The notes below the pieces were generated by a model. The model was not told the DNA's origin. It did not search any database and worked only from the letters and a program-made list of their open reading frames with translations. The position numbers were made by a program, and so were the translations under genes. From JBHGBM01 sp041946965 (GTDB taxonomy: Bacteria > Acidobacteriota > Terriglobia > Bryobacterales > Bryobacteraceae): DNA of 64,000 nt. Every line of letters starts with the position of its first letter. Position 1 is the stretch's first letter. This document shows, one piece after another, positions 1 through 7,987 of this stretch. The DNA lies in contig JBHGBM010000023.1 in NCBI GenBank assembly GCA_041946965.1, positions 112,920 to 176,919 on the forward strand, given 5' to 3'.

Positions 1-656
1 TGCATGGCGGCGAGATCGGCAAGCTCGTGATGGGCCACGTGTACTACCACACCGGGCGCCTTCGCCCGCAGGATAAGCCCGGCATGCCGGCCGCCGAAGC
101 GCGCTTGCGTAACTGGGTCTTCGATAAAGTCCTCTCCGGCGATGTCATGGTGGAGCAGCACATCCACGTAGTTGACGTCGCCAACTGGTATCTCCAAGGC
201 CATCCGCTGCGCGCCTGCGGAACCGGCGGCCGCATGGCCCGCACCGACGTCGGCGACGCCTGGGACCACTTCATCGTGACCTTCTGGTATCCCGGCGACG
301 TGAAGGTGGACTTCAGCTCCAACCAGTTCATCAAGGGCTTTCACGACATGTGCATCCGGGTGTACGGCACCAACGGCACCTTGGATTCGCACTACAACGG
401 CGCCGTGCGCATCGCCGGAGATACCAAGTGGGAAGGAACTCAGAAGGACGACACCTTCACCGGCGGCGCCATCATCAACATCAAGAACTTCGTGGAGAGT
501 ATCCGCAACGGCAATCCGGTGAATAACGTCGAGGAAAGTATCGAGAGCAATCTGACCGCCATCCTGGCGCGCGAGGCCGCCTACCGCAACGGCCCGCTGA
601 CCTGGGACGAGATGATGCGCTCGAACCAGAAACTCGAGGCGGGCCTGAAGTTATGA
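1..656 (+). CDS. Gfo/Idh/MocA family oxidoreductase, C-terminal part (5' end outside window)
   Basis: The reading frame is open from base 3, so the gene begins upstream of the window and only about 217 C-terminal residues are seen. The visible part is the substrate-binding domain of an NAD(P)-dependent sugar or inositol dehydrogenase-like protein. It starts with a GEIGKLVMGHVYYHTGR segment, followed by an EQHIHVVDVANW helix of the type that carries the catalytic His in this family. The NAD-binding Rossmann domain is missing because of the window edge, so a Tat leader cannot be judged. The stop codon overlaps the next start (ATGA at 653-656), which suggests translational coupling to the corrinoid gene run that follows. 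The substrate cannot be told from sequence. Confidence 0.85.
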   Translation, partial: HGGEIGKLVMGHVYYHTGRLRPQDKPGMPAAEARLRNWVFDKVLSGDVMVEQHIHVVDVANWYLQGHPLRACGTGGRMARTDVGDAWDHFIVTFWYPGDVKVDFSSNQFIKGFHDMCIRVYGTNGTLDSHYNGAVRIAGDTKWEGTQKDDTFTGGAIINIKNFVESIRNGNPVNNVEESIESNLTAILAREAAYRNGPLTWDEMMRSNQKLEAGLKL

Positions 657-1528
657 ACTTGATTGAAAGGCTGGCGGCAAACGGACCCGTGGTGACGGAC
701 GGCGCCTGGGGCACCGAGATGCAGGCGCGGGGCCTGGCGCCGGGCGAGTGCCCGGACGCCTGGAACCTGGCTCATCCGGAACGGGTGGAAGAAGTCGCGC
801 GCGCCTACGTCGAGGCCGGCAGCCAGGTGATCCTCACAAACACCTTCCGCGCCAACCGCGTGGCGCTGGCCGGCACGGGCCTGGAAGACCGTATCGCGGA
901 AATCAACCGCGCGGGCGTGGCCATCTCGCTGCGCGCCGCGGGCGGGAACGCGAGCGTGTTCGCCTCCATGGGGCCCGGCGGCAAGATGCTCATGACCGGG
1001 GAGGTCACGGCCAGCGCGTTGCGAGAGGCTTTCGCCGAACAGGCCCGTGCGCTCGCCGCGGCCGGGGCTGCAGCGCTGGTGGTCGAAACCATGGCGGACC
1101 TGGAGGAGTGCAAGCTGGCGCTCGCCGCCGCGCTCGAAACCGGCCTGCCCGTGGTGGCTTCCATGGTGTTCGATGCGGGTAAGAAGAAAGACCGCACCAT
1201 GATGGGCGGCACGCCCGAGCAGGTGGCGCGCGAACTGGAGGAGGCCGGCGCGCACGCCATCGGCGCCAACTGCGGCTGCGGCGTGGAGGGCTACATCGAG
1301 ATCTGCCGCCGCATGCGCGCGGTCACCTCACGTCCGCTGTGGATCAAGGCCAACGCCGGGCTGCCGGAGCTGATCGAGGGCAAGCCCGTCTACCGCATGA
1401 CCGCGCGCGAGTACGGCGCCTTCGCCCCCATGCTGGCGGCGGCGGGCGCCAGCTTCATAGGAGGATGCTGCGGCACCGGCCCGGAGTTCATCCGCGCCAT
1501 AAGGGGGCGCCTCACACCGTGCGCCTGA
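653..1528 (+). CDS. homocysteine S-methyltransferase family protein (corrinoid-system methyltransferase)
   Basis: The 291-residue protein is a single homocysteine S-methyltransferase TIM barrel, the fold of betaine-homocysteine methyltransferase and of the N-terminal MetH module. It opens with VVTDGAWGTEMQARGL, typical of the first strand. It carries the three zinc cysteines expected of the family: one in GANCGCG and a pair in GGCCGTGPE near the C-terminus. It has no B12-binding or SAM domain, so it would act with separate partners, moving a methyl group between a corrinoid or methylated substrate and a thiol. It overlaps both neighbours and is followed by DUF1638, UroD-type and RACo genes. 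This context favours a corrinoid methyl-transfer pathway over methionine synthesis, but that is inference. The acceptor could also be homocysteine itself. Confidence 0.88.
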   Translation: MNLIERLAANGPVVTDGAWGTEMQARGLAPGECPDAWNLAHPERVEEVARAYVEAGSQVILTNTFRANRVALAGTGLEDRIAEINRAGVAISLRAAGGNASVFASMGPGGKMLMTGEVTASALREAFAEQARALAAAGAAALVVETMADLEECKLALAAALETGLPVVASMVFDAGKKKDRTMMGGTPEQVARELEEAGAHAIGANCGCGVEGYIEICRRMRAVTSRPLWIKANAGLPELIEGKPVYRMTAREYGAFAPMLAAAGASFIGGCCGTGPEFIRAIRGRLTPCA

Positions 1529-2259
1529 AGCTCATCAGTTGCGAAATCCTTTACCGTGAAGTTTGCGCCGCAGTGGCGTCCTCGCCCAACCAGGTCGATA
1601 TCGAGTTCCTGCCGAAAGGCCTGCACGACGTGGGCGCCGTGGGAATGCTCCGGCGCGTGCAGGACGCCGTGGATGCCGCCGCCGGGCAGAACTACGAGGC
1701 CGTCTGCCTGGGCTACGGCCTGTGCGGCAACGGCCTGGTGGGTCTGGCGGCGCGCACCGCGCCGGTGGTGGTGCCCCGCGCCCACGATTGCATCACTCTG
1801 TTTCTGGGCGACAAGGACCGCTATCTCGATTACTTCAACAACCACCCGGGTGTATACTTCACTACCACCGGCTGGATAGAGCGCGGCGAGGACAGCCAAC
1901 TGACGCAACTCTCTCTCAAGAAACAGGGCTTCGGCATGAGTTACGAAGAGTTAGCGGCGAAGTATGGCGAGGACAATGCCGGCTACCTCTTCGAAGCCAT
2001 GAACCAGTACACGGTGCGCTACCGCCAGTTCACCTTCATCGAGATGGGCCTGGAGCCGGACGACCGTTTCGAGCGCTGCACCATCGAGCGCGCCGCCAAG
2101 CGCGGCTGGAATTACGAGAAGATCCGCGGCGACATGAGCCTGATCCGCGCGCTCGTGGACGGCGGCTGGGACGAAGACCGCTTCCTGGTGGTCCAGCCCG
2201 GCTGCCGGATCGTGTCGCGGTACGACGAAAAGATCATGGGATCGGAGCCCGCCCAATGA
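1519..2259 (+). CDS. DUF1638 domain-containing protein
   Basis: I place the start at GTG 1519 (MRLKLISCEILYREV), which overlaps the previous stop by 10 bases and gives 246 residues. An in-frame extension to 1339 is only the shadow of the upstream gene. The sequence matches the DUF1638 pattern: LISCEILYREVCAA at the N-terminus, a GYGLCGNGL turn, a PRAHDCITLFLG segment and a C-terminal VVQPGCRIV. The conserved Cys and His residues suggest metal or corrinoid contact, but the family has no firmly established function. It commonly lies next to corrinoid methyltransferases, as here, where it sits between the homocysteine-methyltransferase-like gene and the UroD-type gene. I infer a helper or methyltransferase role in that pathway. 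Confidence 0.82.
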   Translation: MRLKLISCEILYREVCAAVASSPNQVDIEFLPKGLHDVGAVGMLRRVQDAVDAAAGQNYEAVCLGYGLCGNGLVGLAARTAPVVVPRAHDCITLFLGDKDRYLDYFNNHPGVYFTTTGWIERGEDSQLTQLSLKKQGFGMSYEELAAKYGEDNAGYLFEAMNQYTVRYRQFTFIEMGLEPDDRFERCTIERAAKRGWNYEKIRGDMSLIRALVDGGWDEDRFLVVQPGCRIVSRYDEKIMGSEPAQ

Positions 2260-3257
2260 CGGGACGCGAGCGCGTTCTGAACACGATCGAGGGGCGTCCG
2301 GTGGACCGCACGGCGGCCATGCCCATCACCATGATGTTCGCCGCGGATTTCGCCGGCGTGCGCTACCGCGAGTACGCATCCGATTACCGCGTGCTGGCGG
2401 AGGCCCAGATACGCACCGCGGAGGCGTTCGATTTCGATTACGTCTCTTGCATTTCAGACCCGGCCCGCGAACCCGCCGACCTGGGGGCGGAGATCGAGTG
2501 GTACGACGACCAGCCGCCCGCCAACAACGAAGAGCGCGCCCTGCTTCAGGACAAGCGCGCCCTTGCCCGCTGGAAGGCGCCCGACCCGCTGGGCGGCGGA
2601 CGCATGCATGACCGCGTAAAGGCGGCCGCGCTGCTTAAGGAGCGCGCCGGCGCCGGCCGCATCGTGGAAGGCTGGATCGAAGGCCCCTGCGCCGAGGCCG
2701 CCGACCTGCGCGGCATCAACCGGCTGATGCTCGATTTCTACGACGACCCGGGCTTCGTGCGCGACCTGTTCGAGTTCGTCATCGACATGGAGCTGCGCTT
2801 CGCGCGCGCGCAGGTGGAGGCGGGCGCGGACCTGATCGGGATGGGCGACGCCGCCGCGTCCCTGGTGGGCCCCGCGCTCTACGAGGAATTCGTCTGGCCC
2901 TACGAAAAGAAACTCGTGGACGGCCTGCACGCCATGGGGGCTCGAGTGCGGCTGCACATCTGCGGCAAGACCCGCCGCATTTTCGCCGGCATGGGGAAGC
3001 TGGGCTGCGAAATCGTGGACCTGGATTTCTTCGCTCCGGTAGCGGAGGCGCGCGCGGCCATGGGTCCGGACCAGGTTCTGCTGGGCAACATCGAACCCGC
3101 CGGCGTGCTGCGCAAGGGCACGCCGGAGGAAGTGGCCGCCGCCATCGACGCATGCCGCGGCCAGGCCGGCCCGCGCTACATCATCGGGGCCGGATGTGAA
3201 GTGGTGCGCGACACCCCGCACACCAACGTGCGGGCCATGGTAGGACGGTGCCTATGA
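2256..3257 (+). CDS. uroporphyrinogen decarboxylase-family (MtaA/CmuA-like) corrinoid methyltransferase
   Basis: The 333-residue protein starts at ATG 2256 inside an ATGA overlap with the DUF1638 gene. It has the UroD fold opening (MTGRERVLNTIEGRPVDR) used by MtaA/MtbA/CmuA methyltransferases, which move methyl groups between corrinoid proteins and thiols or tetrahydrofolate. LHICGKT near residue 235 and GAGCEVVRDTP near residue 315 supply the His-X-Cys and distal Cys zinc ligands of MtaA-type enzymes. A true HemE is less likely, both because these Cys residues are present and because the neighbours are a homocysteine-methyltransferase-like protein and a RACo activase. The corrinoid carrier it would work with is not in the window. 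The end overlaps the next gene by ATGA at 3254-3257. Confidence 0.85.
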   Translation: MTGRERVLNTIEGRPVDRTAAMPITMMFAADFAGVRYREYASDYRVLAEAQIRTAEAFDFDYVSCISDPAREPADLGAEIEWYDDQPPANNEERALLQDKRALARWKAPDPLGGGRMHDRVKAAALLKERAGAGRIVEGWIEGPCAEAADLRGINRLMLDFYDDPGFVRDLFEFVIDMELRFARAQVEAGADLIGMGDAAASLVGPALYEEFVWPYEKKLVDGLHAMGARVRLHICGKTRRIFAGMGKLGCEIVDLDFFAPVAEARAAMGPDQVLLGNIEPAGVLRKGTPEEVAAAIDACRGQAGPRYIIGAGCEVVRDTPHTNVRAMVGRCL

Positions 3258-4057
3258 GACCAACGCTTCTGTGGCTGTTCCCCGCGCTGCTCGCGGCGCA
3301 GAACGCCCCCTTTTCCCGGCAATATTTGAAGGTGGAGCAGTATACGCAGGCCGAGAATGAAGCCCTCGTGAGAAAGTTCAAGGACCTGCGGGTTACCGAC
3401 GTGGTGGACGGCCTGGACGTGGCCGGGCTTCAGGACGTCACCGTGATGGATCCGGCCATCGCGCCGCTGTGGACGGACAAGGAAAAATTCACCCACCGCA
3501 TTTACGGTGTGGCCGTGACGCTGCGCATCGTGCCGCCGCAGGAGCGCGCGCCGAACTTCGCCACCCACGACGAGTTCGCCAAGTGGGAATCCGCCTGGTA
3601 CAAGAGCCGCATCCCCAACGACTTCACCAACTGGCTGAAGCCCGATACCGTGCTGGTGATCGACGCCTCGCGGACGAAGGATGTAGGCTTCTGCGGATCG
3701 AACAACGCGCTGGGCTGGTTTTCGCGCGGCATGCGCGGCATTGTCACCGACGGCGGCTGCCGCGATACCGACGAGATGATTCTCGAGGGCATCCCCGTCT
3801 ACCACCGCGGCGTCACGCGCGGCATCGACCCGGGACGCGTGGTGATCGAATCCTACAACACGCCGGTGAACGTCGGCGGCGTGACCGTCATGCCCGGCGA
3901 CGTCATCGTGGCCGATAACGAGGGGGTCGCGGTGGTGCCCCGCGCCAAGGCCGAAGCCGTGGCCGCCGCCGCGCACCGCATCCAGGACGGCGACAAGGCC
4001 GGCCGCAAGCGGCTCTATGAAAAGCTCAAGCGCGCTCCCGATTTCACGGTGAAATGA
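3254..4057 (+). CDS. RraA-like family protein with N-terminal signal peptide
   Basis: The 267-residue protein belongs to the RraA / 4-hydroxy-4-methyl-2-oxoglutarate aldolase fold. Visible marks are RVTDVVDGLDVAG at the N-terminal side, VVIDASRTKDVGFCG in the middle, GIVTDGGCRDTDEM (the conserved Arg/Asp loop) and a C-terminal VMPGDVIVADNEGV. The start at ATG 3254 gives MRPTLLWLFPALLAAQ, a short hydrophobic leader with a signal-peptidase-like end, so the protein may be exported. Export is unusual for this fold and for a protein in an operon of cytosolic methyltransferases. Its reaction is unknown. Family members include aldolases, decarboxylases and the RNase E inhibitor RraA, and this one is longer than the usual 160-220 residues. 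Confidence 0.82.
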   Translation: MRPTLLWLFPALLAAQNAPFSRQYLKVEQYTQAENEALVRKFKDLRVTDVVDGLDVAGLQDVTVMDPAIAPLWTDKEKFTHRIYGVAVTLRIVPPQERAPNFATHDEFAKWESAWYKSRIPNDFTNWLKPDTVLVIDASRTKDVGFCGSNNALGWFSRGMRGIVTDGGCRDTDEMILEGIPVYHRGVTRGIDPGRVVIESYNTPVNVGGVTVMPGDVIVADNEGVAVVPRAKAEAVAAAAHRIQDGDKAGRKRLYEKLKRAPDFTVK

Positions 4058-5538
4058 GCGGGCGCGTCCGCATCGAGCTTCATCCGCTCGGCAAGACCAT
4101 CCATGTGGAGCGCGGCGCGCCGCTCCACGACGTGCTGTTCCCCTATGGCGTGGAGTTTCCCTGCGGCGGCCGCGGCCGCTGCGCGCGCTGCCGCGTCCGG
4201 CTGCTGGAGGGAACCCTCGACCCCACGCCCGAGGAAGTGCGCATCCTGGGCGCCGCGGAGATTGCCGCGGGCTGGCGCCTCGCCTGCCACACCCACGCCG
4301 CCGGCGACCTGACCCTCGAGATCGCCCAGTGGGAAACCGCTATCCTGGCCGATAGCAGCGCCTTCGAGTTCACCCCCAAGGAGGGCCTCGGCATCGCGGT
4401 GGACGTGGGCACCACCACGCTCGTGGCCCAGTTGCTCGACCTCCGTACGGCGCACGTATTGGGCGTTCGCACCGCGCTGAACCCGCAGGTGAAGCACGGC
4501 AGCGACGTGATGAGCCGCGTGGAATTCGCCCTGGGCGGCGGACAGTACGAGCTCACCGCGCTGATCCGCGGAGAAATCGGCACGCTGATCCGCAAACTCG
4601 CGCCGCGCGAGCCCGTGCGCGACGTCGTGCTGGTGGGCAATACCGTGATGCACCACCTGTTCTGCGGCATCAGCGTGGAGCCGCTCTCCCATACCCCGTT
4701 CGAGCCCGTGCGCGACGGGCTCGAAACCCTCGCCGCGAGCGAGCTGGGCTGGAGCATTCCCGGCGATCCTCCGGCGCGGTTCCTGCCCTCGCTCGGCGGT
4801 TTCGTCGGCAGTGACATTCTGGCGGGTGTGCTCGCCACCCGGATGCACGAGCGCGGCGGCCTCACCGCCCTGCTCGACCTCGGCACCAACGGCGAGATCA
4901 TCGTGGGCAACCGCGAGCGGATGGTGTGCGCCTCGACCGCCGCCGGGCCGGCCTTCGAGGGCGGCCGTATCTCCTGCGGCATGCGGGCGGCCACCGGCGC
5001 CATTTCCGAGGTAACCCTGCGCGAGGGCCGCCTGGAGTGCCGCGTGCTCGGCCATGGCGCGCCCCGCGGCATCTGCGGCAGCGGCCTGGTGGACGCCGTG
5101 GCGTGCGCGCTGGAAGTGGGGCTCATCGCGCCCAGCGGCAGGCTGCGCGGCTCGAAGACTCTGCCGCTCGCCGGTCCCGTGGCGCTCACCCAAGCGGACA
5201 TACGCGAGCTCCAGCTCGCCAAGGGCGCCACCGCTGCGGGCATGGAGATCGTGCTGGAGCGCTGGGGCGCACGCCCGCAGGACCTGGAGCGCGTGTACCT
5301 GGCGGGCGCCTTCGGCAACTATCTGAATCGCGCCGGAGCGCGGCGCATCGGTCTTCTGAATTTCCCCCTCGATACGGTGGAGCCCGCCGGCAACACCGCG
5401 CTGCTGGGCGCCAAACTCGCGCTGTTCGACGGCGCCTTCGCGCATATCCGGCAGATCACGGAACACGTGCCGCTGGGCTCCGACCCCGAGTTCCAGGAAA
5501 AGTACGTCTCCGCCATGCCTTTTCCGGATAGGATGTAA
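4054..5538 (+). CDS. RACo-type ASKHA protein: reductive activator of corrinoid proteins
   Basis: The 494-residue protein combines an N-terminal 2Fe-2S ferredoxin domain with an ASKHA ATPase domain. The cluster ligands are Cys37, Cys43, Cys46 and Cys78 (in PCGGRGRCARC and LACHT). The ATPase part begins near residue 112 with IAVDVGTTTLVAQLLDL and continues with VVLVGNTVMHHLF, LLDLGTNGEI and VYLAGAFGNYLN. This is the architecture of RACo and RamA-like proteins, which use ATP hydrolysis to return inactive Co(II) corrinoid to Co(I). It is the strongest single sign that the preceding genes form a corrinoid methyl-transfer pathway. It starts in an ATGA overlap with the RraA-like gene. The next gene begins two bases after its stop. 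Confidence 0.92.
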   Translation: MSGRVRIELHPLGKTIHVERGAPLHDVLFPYGVEFPCGGRGRCARCRVRLLEGTLDPTPEEVRILGAAEIAAGWRLACHTHAAGDLTLEIAQWETAILADSSAFEFTPKEGLGIAVDVGTTTLVAQLLDLRTAHVLGVRTALNPQVKHGSDVMSRVEFALGGGQYELTALIRGEIGTLIRKLAPREPVRDVVLVGNTVMHHLFCGISVEPLSHTPFEPVRDGLETLAASELGWSIPGDPPARFLPSLGGFVGSDILAGVLATRMHERGGLTALLDLGTNGEIIVGNRERMVCASTAAGPAFEGGRISCGMRAATGAISEVTLREGRLECRVLGHGAPRGICGSGLVDAVACALEVGLIAPSGRLRGSKTLPLAGPVALTQADIRELQLAKGATAAGMEIVLERWGARPQDLERVYLAGAFGNYLNRAGARRIGLLNFPLDTVEPAGNTALLGAKLALFDGAFAHIRQITEHVPLGSDPEFQEKYVSAMPFPDRM

Positions 5539-5540
5539 AC

Positions 5541-6212
5541 ATGCGCCTGTTGATAGTGTTGCTTTGCGCTGCTTTCACGGCTCTGCCGGTGTTCGGCGAC
5601 ACGGCCGAGCGGCTCAAGGACGCCGCCACGCTGATCCACGAAATCATGGGCACGCCCGACCGCTCCATACCGCAAGACCTGTTCGACCGCGCCGAGTGCA
5701 TCGTCGTGGTGCCTGGAATGAAGAAGGCCGCTTTCGGTTTCGGCGGCAAGTACGGACGTGGGTTCCTATCCTGCCGCAACAAGGGCGCGGCGGGCTGGAG
5801 CGCTCCCGGCGCCGTCCGCATGGAGGGCGGCAGCTTCGGCTTCCAGATCGGCGTGTCTTCCACGGACGTGATTCTGCTGGTGATGAACCGGCGAGGCATG
5901 GATAAGCTGCTGAGCAGCAAGTTCACTCTCGGCGCGGACGCCGCGGTTGCGGGCGGTCCGGTGGGCCGCTCCACCAGCGCCCAGACCGACGCCATGCTCA
6001 AGGCCGAAATCCTCTCCTGGTCCCGCTCGCGCGGCGCTTTCGCGGGAGTTTCGCTGGAAGGCGCCACGTTGCGCAACGACCTGGACGAGAACCAGGTCCT
6101 CTATGGAAGCAAAATAACGAACCGCGAAGTGGTAACCAGGAGGCCCGCGGTTCCGGCGGCGGCTAAAGGTTTTATTTCCGCACTCAACAAATATTCAATG
6201 AGAAAAGGATGA
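5541..6212 (+). CDS. exported SYLF/Ysc84-domain lipid-binding protein
   Basis: The 223-residue protein begins with a signal peptide (MRLLIVLLCAAFTALPVFGD). It then shows the SYLF (Ysc84) domain: FDRAECIVVVPGMKKAAFGFGG, a GRGFLSCRN turn, WSAPGAVRMEGGSFGFQIG and an ILLVMNRRGMDKLL strand. Bacterial members are periplasmic or outer-membrane-associated proteins thought to bind lipids. Their cellular task is not settled. It begins two bases after the RACo stop and overlaps the next gene by ATGA at 6209-6212, so it is probably co-transcribed with the corrinoid run, though a functional link is not evident. A GATAGGATG segment just before the start provides a plausible ribosome-binding site. Confidence 0.88.
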   Translation: MRLLIVLLCAAFTALPVFGDTAERLKDAATLIHEIMGTPDRSIPQDLFDRAECIVVVPGMKKAAFGFGGKYGRGFLSCRNKGAAGWSAPGAVRMEGGSFGFQIGVSSTDVILLVMNRRGMDKLLSSKFTLGADAAVAGGPVGRSTSAQTDAMLKAEILSWSRSRGAFAGVSLEGATLRNDLDENQVLYGSKITNREVVTRRPAVPAAAKGFISALNKYSMRKG

Positions 6213-6913
6213 GGATCGCAAGTCTCGTTGCTATTGGCGCGCTCGCCGCCTCGCCTGCGTGGCCGGACACACGGACGGGCGAGATCGAGGGTCCCGCGTT
6301 TCACTGGCGCCCGGCGCTTCTTCAGTCGGCGGCCTTTCTCGGAATCCAGCACGGGTTCCGTTTCGCCACCGAGGAGGGAACAAGAGCGGACATGAAAGGT
6401 CCGTTCTTCCGCGATTGGTTCCGCTCCGTGAAGGGCGTCTCCGGATGGGGCGACGGCGACCCGTTTATCGTCAACTACGTGGGCCACCCAATGATGGGGG
6501 CGGTGACGGGCCTCATCCAGGTGCAGAATGACGCGCGCGGGCGCGTGGCCACGTTCGGCGCCTCACGGGAATACTTCAAGAGCCGCCTGCGTGCGTTCGG
6601 ATGGGCGGCATTGTACAGCGCGCAGTTCGAGCTGGGTCCGGTGAGCGAGGCGTCACTCGGCAACGTGGGCCTCAGGCCGGAAACGTCCGGCTTTGTGGAT
6701 CTGGTGACGACGCCCACCGCCGGCATCGGCCTGCTGGCGGCCGAAGATGCCGTGGACCGCTACCTCATCGTGCCGCTCGAGCGCAAGAGCCGCAACGTAG
6801 TCTGGCGGATGGTGGTCCGCAGCGTTTTGAATCCCGACCGCGCCTTCGCCAACGCGCTGCGCTTCAAGCCCCCCTGGCACCGCGACAACCGCGCCGGAAT
6901 CCTGAAACCGTAA
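6209..6913 (+). CDS. exported protein of unknown function
   Basis: I do not recognise this 234-residue protein with confidence. It starts in an ATGA overlap with the SYLF gene and has a signal-peptide-like N-terminus (MRIASLVAIGALAASPAWPD). The body is rich in aromatic residues and glycine, with FLGIQHGFRFATEEGTR, DGDPFIVNYVGHPMMGA and several short hydrophobic helices. This recalls exported DUF3943-type or beta-rich envelope proteins, but only weakly. The stop codon at 6911-6913 directly abuts the stop of the convergent methyltransferase gene at 6914. Coupling to the SYLF gene suggests an envelope role for both. Confidence 0.7.
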   Translation: MRIASLVAIGALAASPAWPDTRTGEIEGPAFHWRPALLQSAAFLGIQHGFRFATEEGTRADMKGPFFRDWFRSVKGVSGWGDGDPFIVNYVGHPMMGAVTGLIQVQNDARGRVATFGASREYFKSRLRAFGWAALYSAQFELGPVSEASLGNVGLRPETSGFVDLVTTPTAGIGLLAAEDAVDRYLIVPLERKSRNVVWRMVVRSVLNPDRAFANALRFKPPWHRDNRAGILKP

Positions 6914-7942
6914 TCACCGGCGGCAAATGATGGCTTGCTCCGGAGAAGGCGTGAGCAGGTGGAATTCCGGTCTGGAGAAGCCCGCCTTGCGGAACATGGA
7001 TTCGTACTCGCGGGCGGTATAGGCGTCGCCGCGCTCCGTCGAGGCCAGCATGGTCAGGCTGAACGCCGCGGCCGCCGGCGGGCTGACCCGGTCCTCGTTG
7101 GGGACGAATTCCAGAGTCACAACGCGCCCGCCGGGCTTTAGCGCCGCGTGCACCTTGCGCAGCAACCCGTCGATTGCCGGGGGATCCAGATGGTGAAGGA
7201 AGTTGGTGAGCAGGACAACGTCGTAACCGGTTCCGAACTCGACGTCGAAGGCGCTGCCCTCGATGGTGTGATAGCGGCCCTGGACGCCGGCCGAGGCCGC
7301 ATTCTCCCGCGCCACCTTCAGCACGTTATCCCAGTCCACCGCGAAAATTTCGGCCTCCGGGCGCCGCGCGGCCAGCGTGATTCCAAACACTCCGTGCCCG
7401 GCGGCGATGTCCAGCACTTTCCCGATCTTGCCGGAACCGGAGTCGAGCAACTGGACGATGCTGAGGGCCGGCAGCTTCATCATTGGCCCCATGGCCCGTG
7501 CGAAGATCTGCCACATCGGGTGGTTGGCCGCCATAGCGCCCTCGTGATTGATCGCGGTTCCCCCGCGGCGCACCGCCTCCGTCAGAGCGCCGAAGTGCTG
7601 AAACACGTATTCAGAGTTCAGGAAATCGACCGCCGAGCCCAGATAGGTGGGAGAGTTTCGGTCCAGGTAAGCCGCGCTTTCGGGCGTGAGTCCGTAGTCG
7701 CGGCCGTTCTTGGTCAACAGGCCGATAATAGTCAGGAAGTCGCAGAGGATGCGGATCCCCCTCTCGGAGGCGTCGCAGCGCCGGGCGATGGCGTTTACCC
7801 CCGTGTTCCCCTCCGCGATTGCCGTAAACAAACCCAGTTCGATGGCGCTCTTGAGCGCCGCGGATTGCGTGAAGGCGTTGGCGGTGCGGAAGATGTGTTC
7901 CACACTCGGATGCGCCTCGACGCGGTGAGACAGCGTAGCCAT
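6914..7942 (-). CDS. SAM-dependent methyltransferase with N-terminal dimerisation/HTH domain
   Basis: I start this at ATG 7942 (MATLSHRVEAHPSVEH), giving 342 residues. Residues 1-120 resemble the winged-helix dimerisation domain of O-methyltransferases of the caffeate/acetylserotonin type (SAIELGLFTAIAEG, ISPASERGIRILCDFL-like pattern). The C-terminal class I SAM domain shows VLDIAAGHGVFGITLA (motif I), IFAVDWDNVL and a GGRVVTLEFVP strand. It probably methylates a small molecule and the substrate is unknown. The acyl-CoA ligase gene lies immediately upstream on the same strand, 45 bases away, which hints at a shared secondary-metabolite or aromatic pathway. A CATAAT hexamer seven bases before the start and no Shine-Dalgarno sequence suggest a leaderless transcript. 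Confidence 0.85.
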   Translation of the reverse strand: MATLSHRVEAHPSVEHIFRTANAFTQSAALKSAIELGLFTAIAEGNTGVNAIARRCDASERGIRILCDFLTIIGLLTKNGRDYGLTPESAAYLDRNSPTYLGSAVDFLNSEYVFQHFGALTEAVRRGGTAINHEGAMAANHPMWQIFARAMGPMMKLPALSIVQLLDSGSGKIGKVLDIAAGHGVFGITLAARRPEAEIFAVDWDNVLKVARENAASAGVQGRYHTIEGSAFDVEFGTGYDVVLLTNFLHHLDPPAIDGLLRKVHAALKPGGRVVTLEFVPNEDRVSPPAAAAFSLTMLASTERGDAYTAREYESMFRKAGFSRPEFHLLTPSPEQAIICRR

Positions 7943-7949
7943 GGCGCCG

Positions 7950-7955
7950 ATTATG
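7950..7955 (-). promoter_or_regulatory. -10-like hexamer CATAAT before methyltransferase
   Basis: CATAAT on the minus strand ends seven bases before the ATG at 7942. No Shine-Dalgarno sequence lies between. If used, transcription would start at or next to the start codon. No good -35 box was seen. Confidence 0.4.
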
Positions 7956-7987
7956 GCACGCAACTCCGGTTCGCCTGCGTACGGAGC

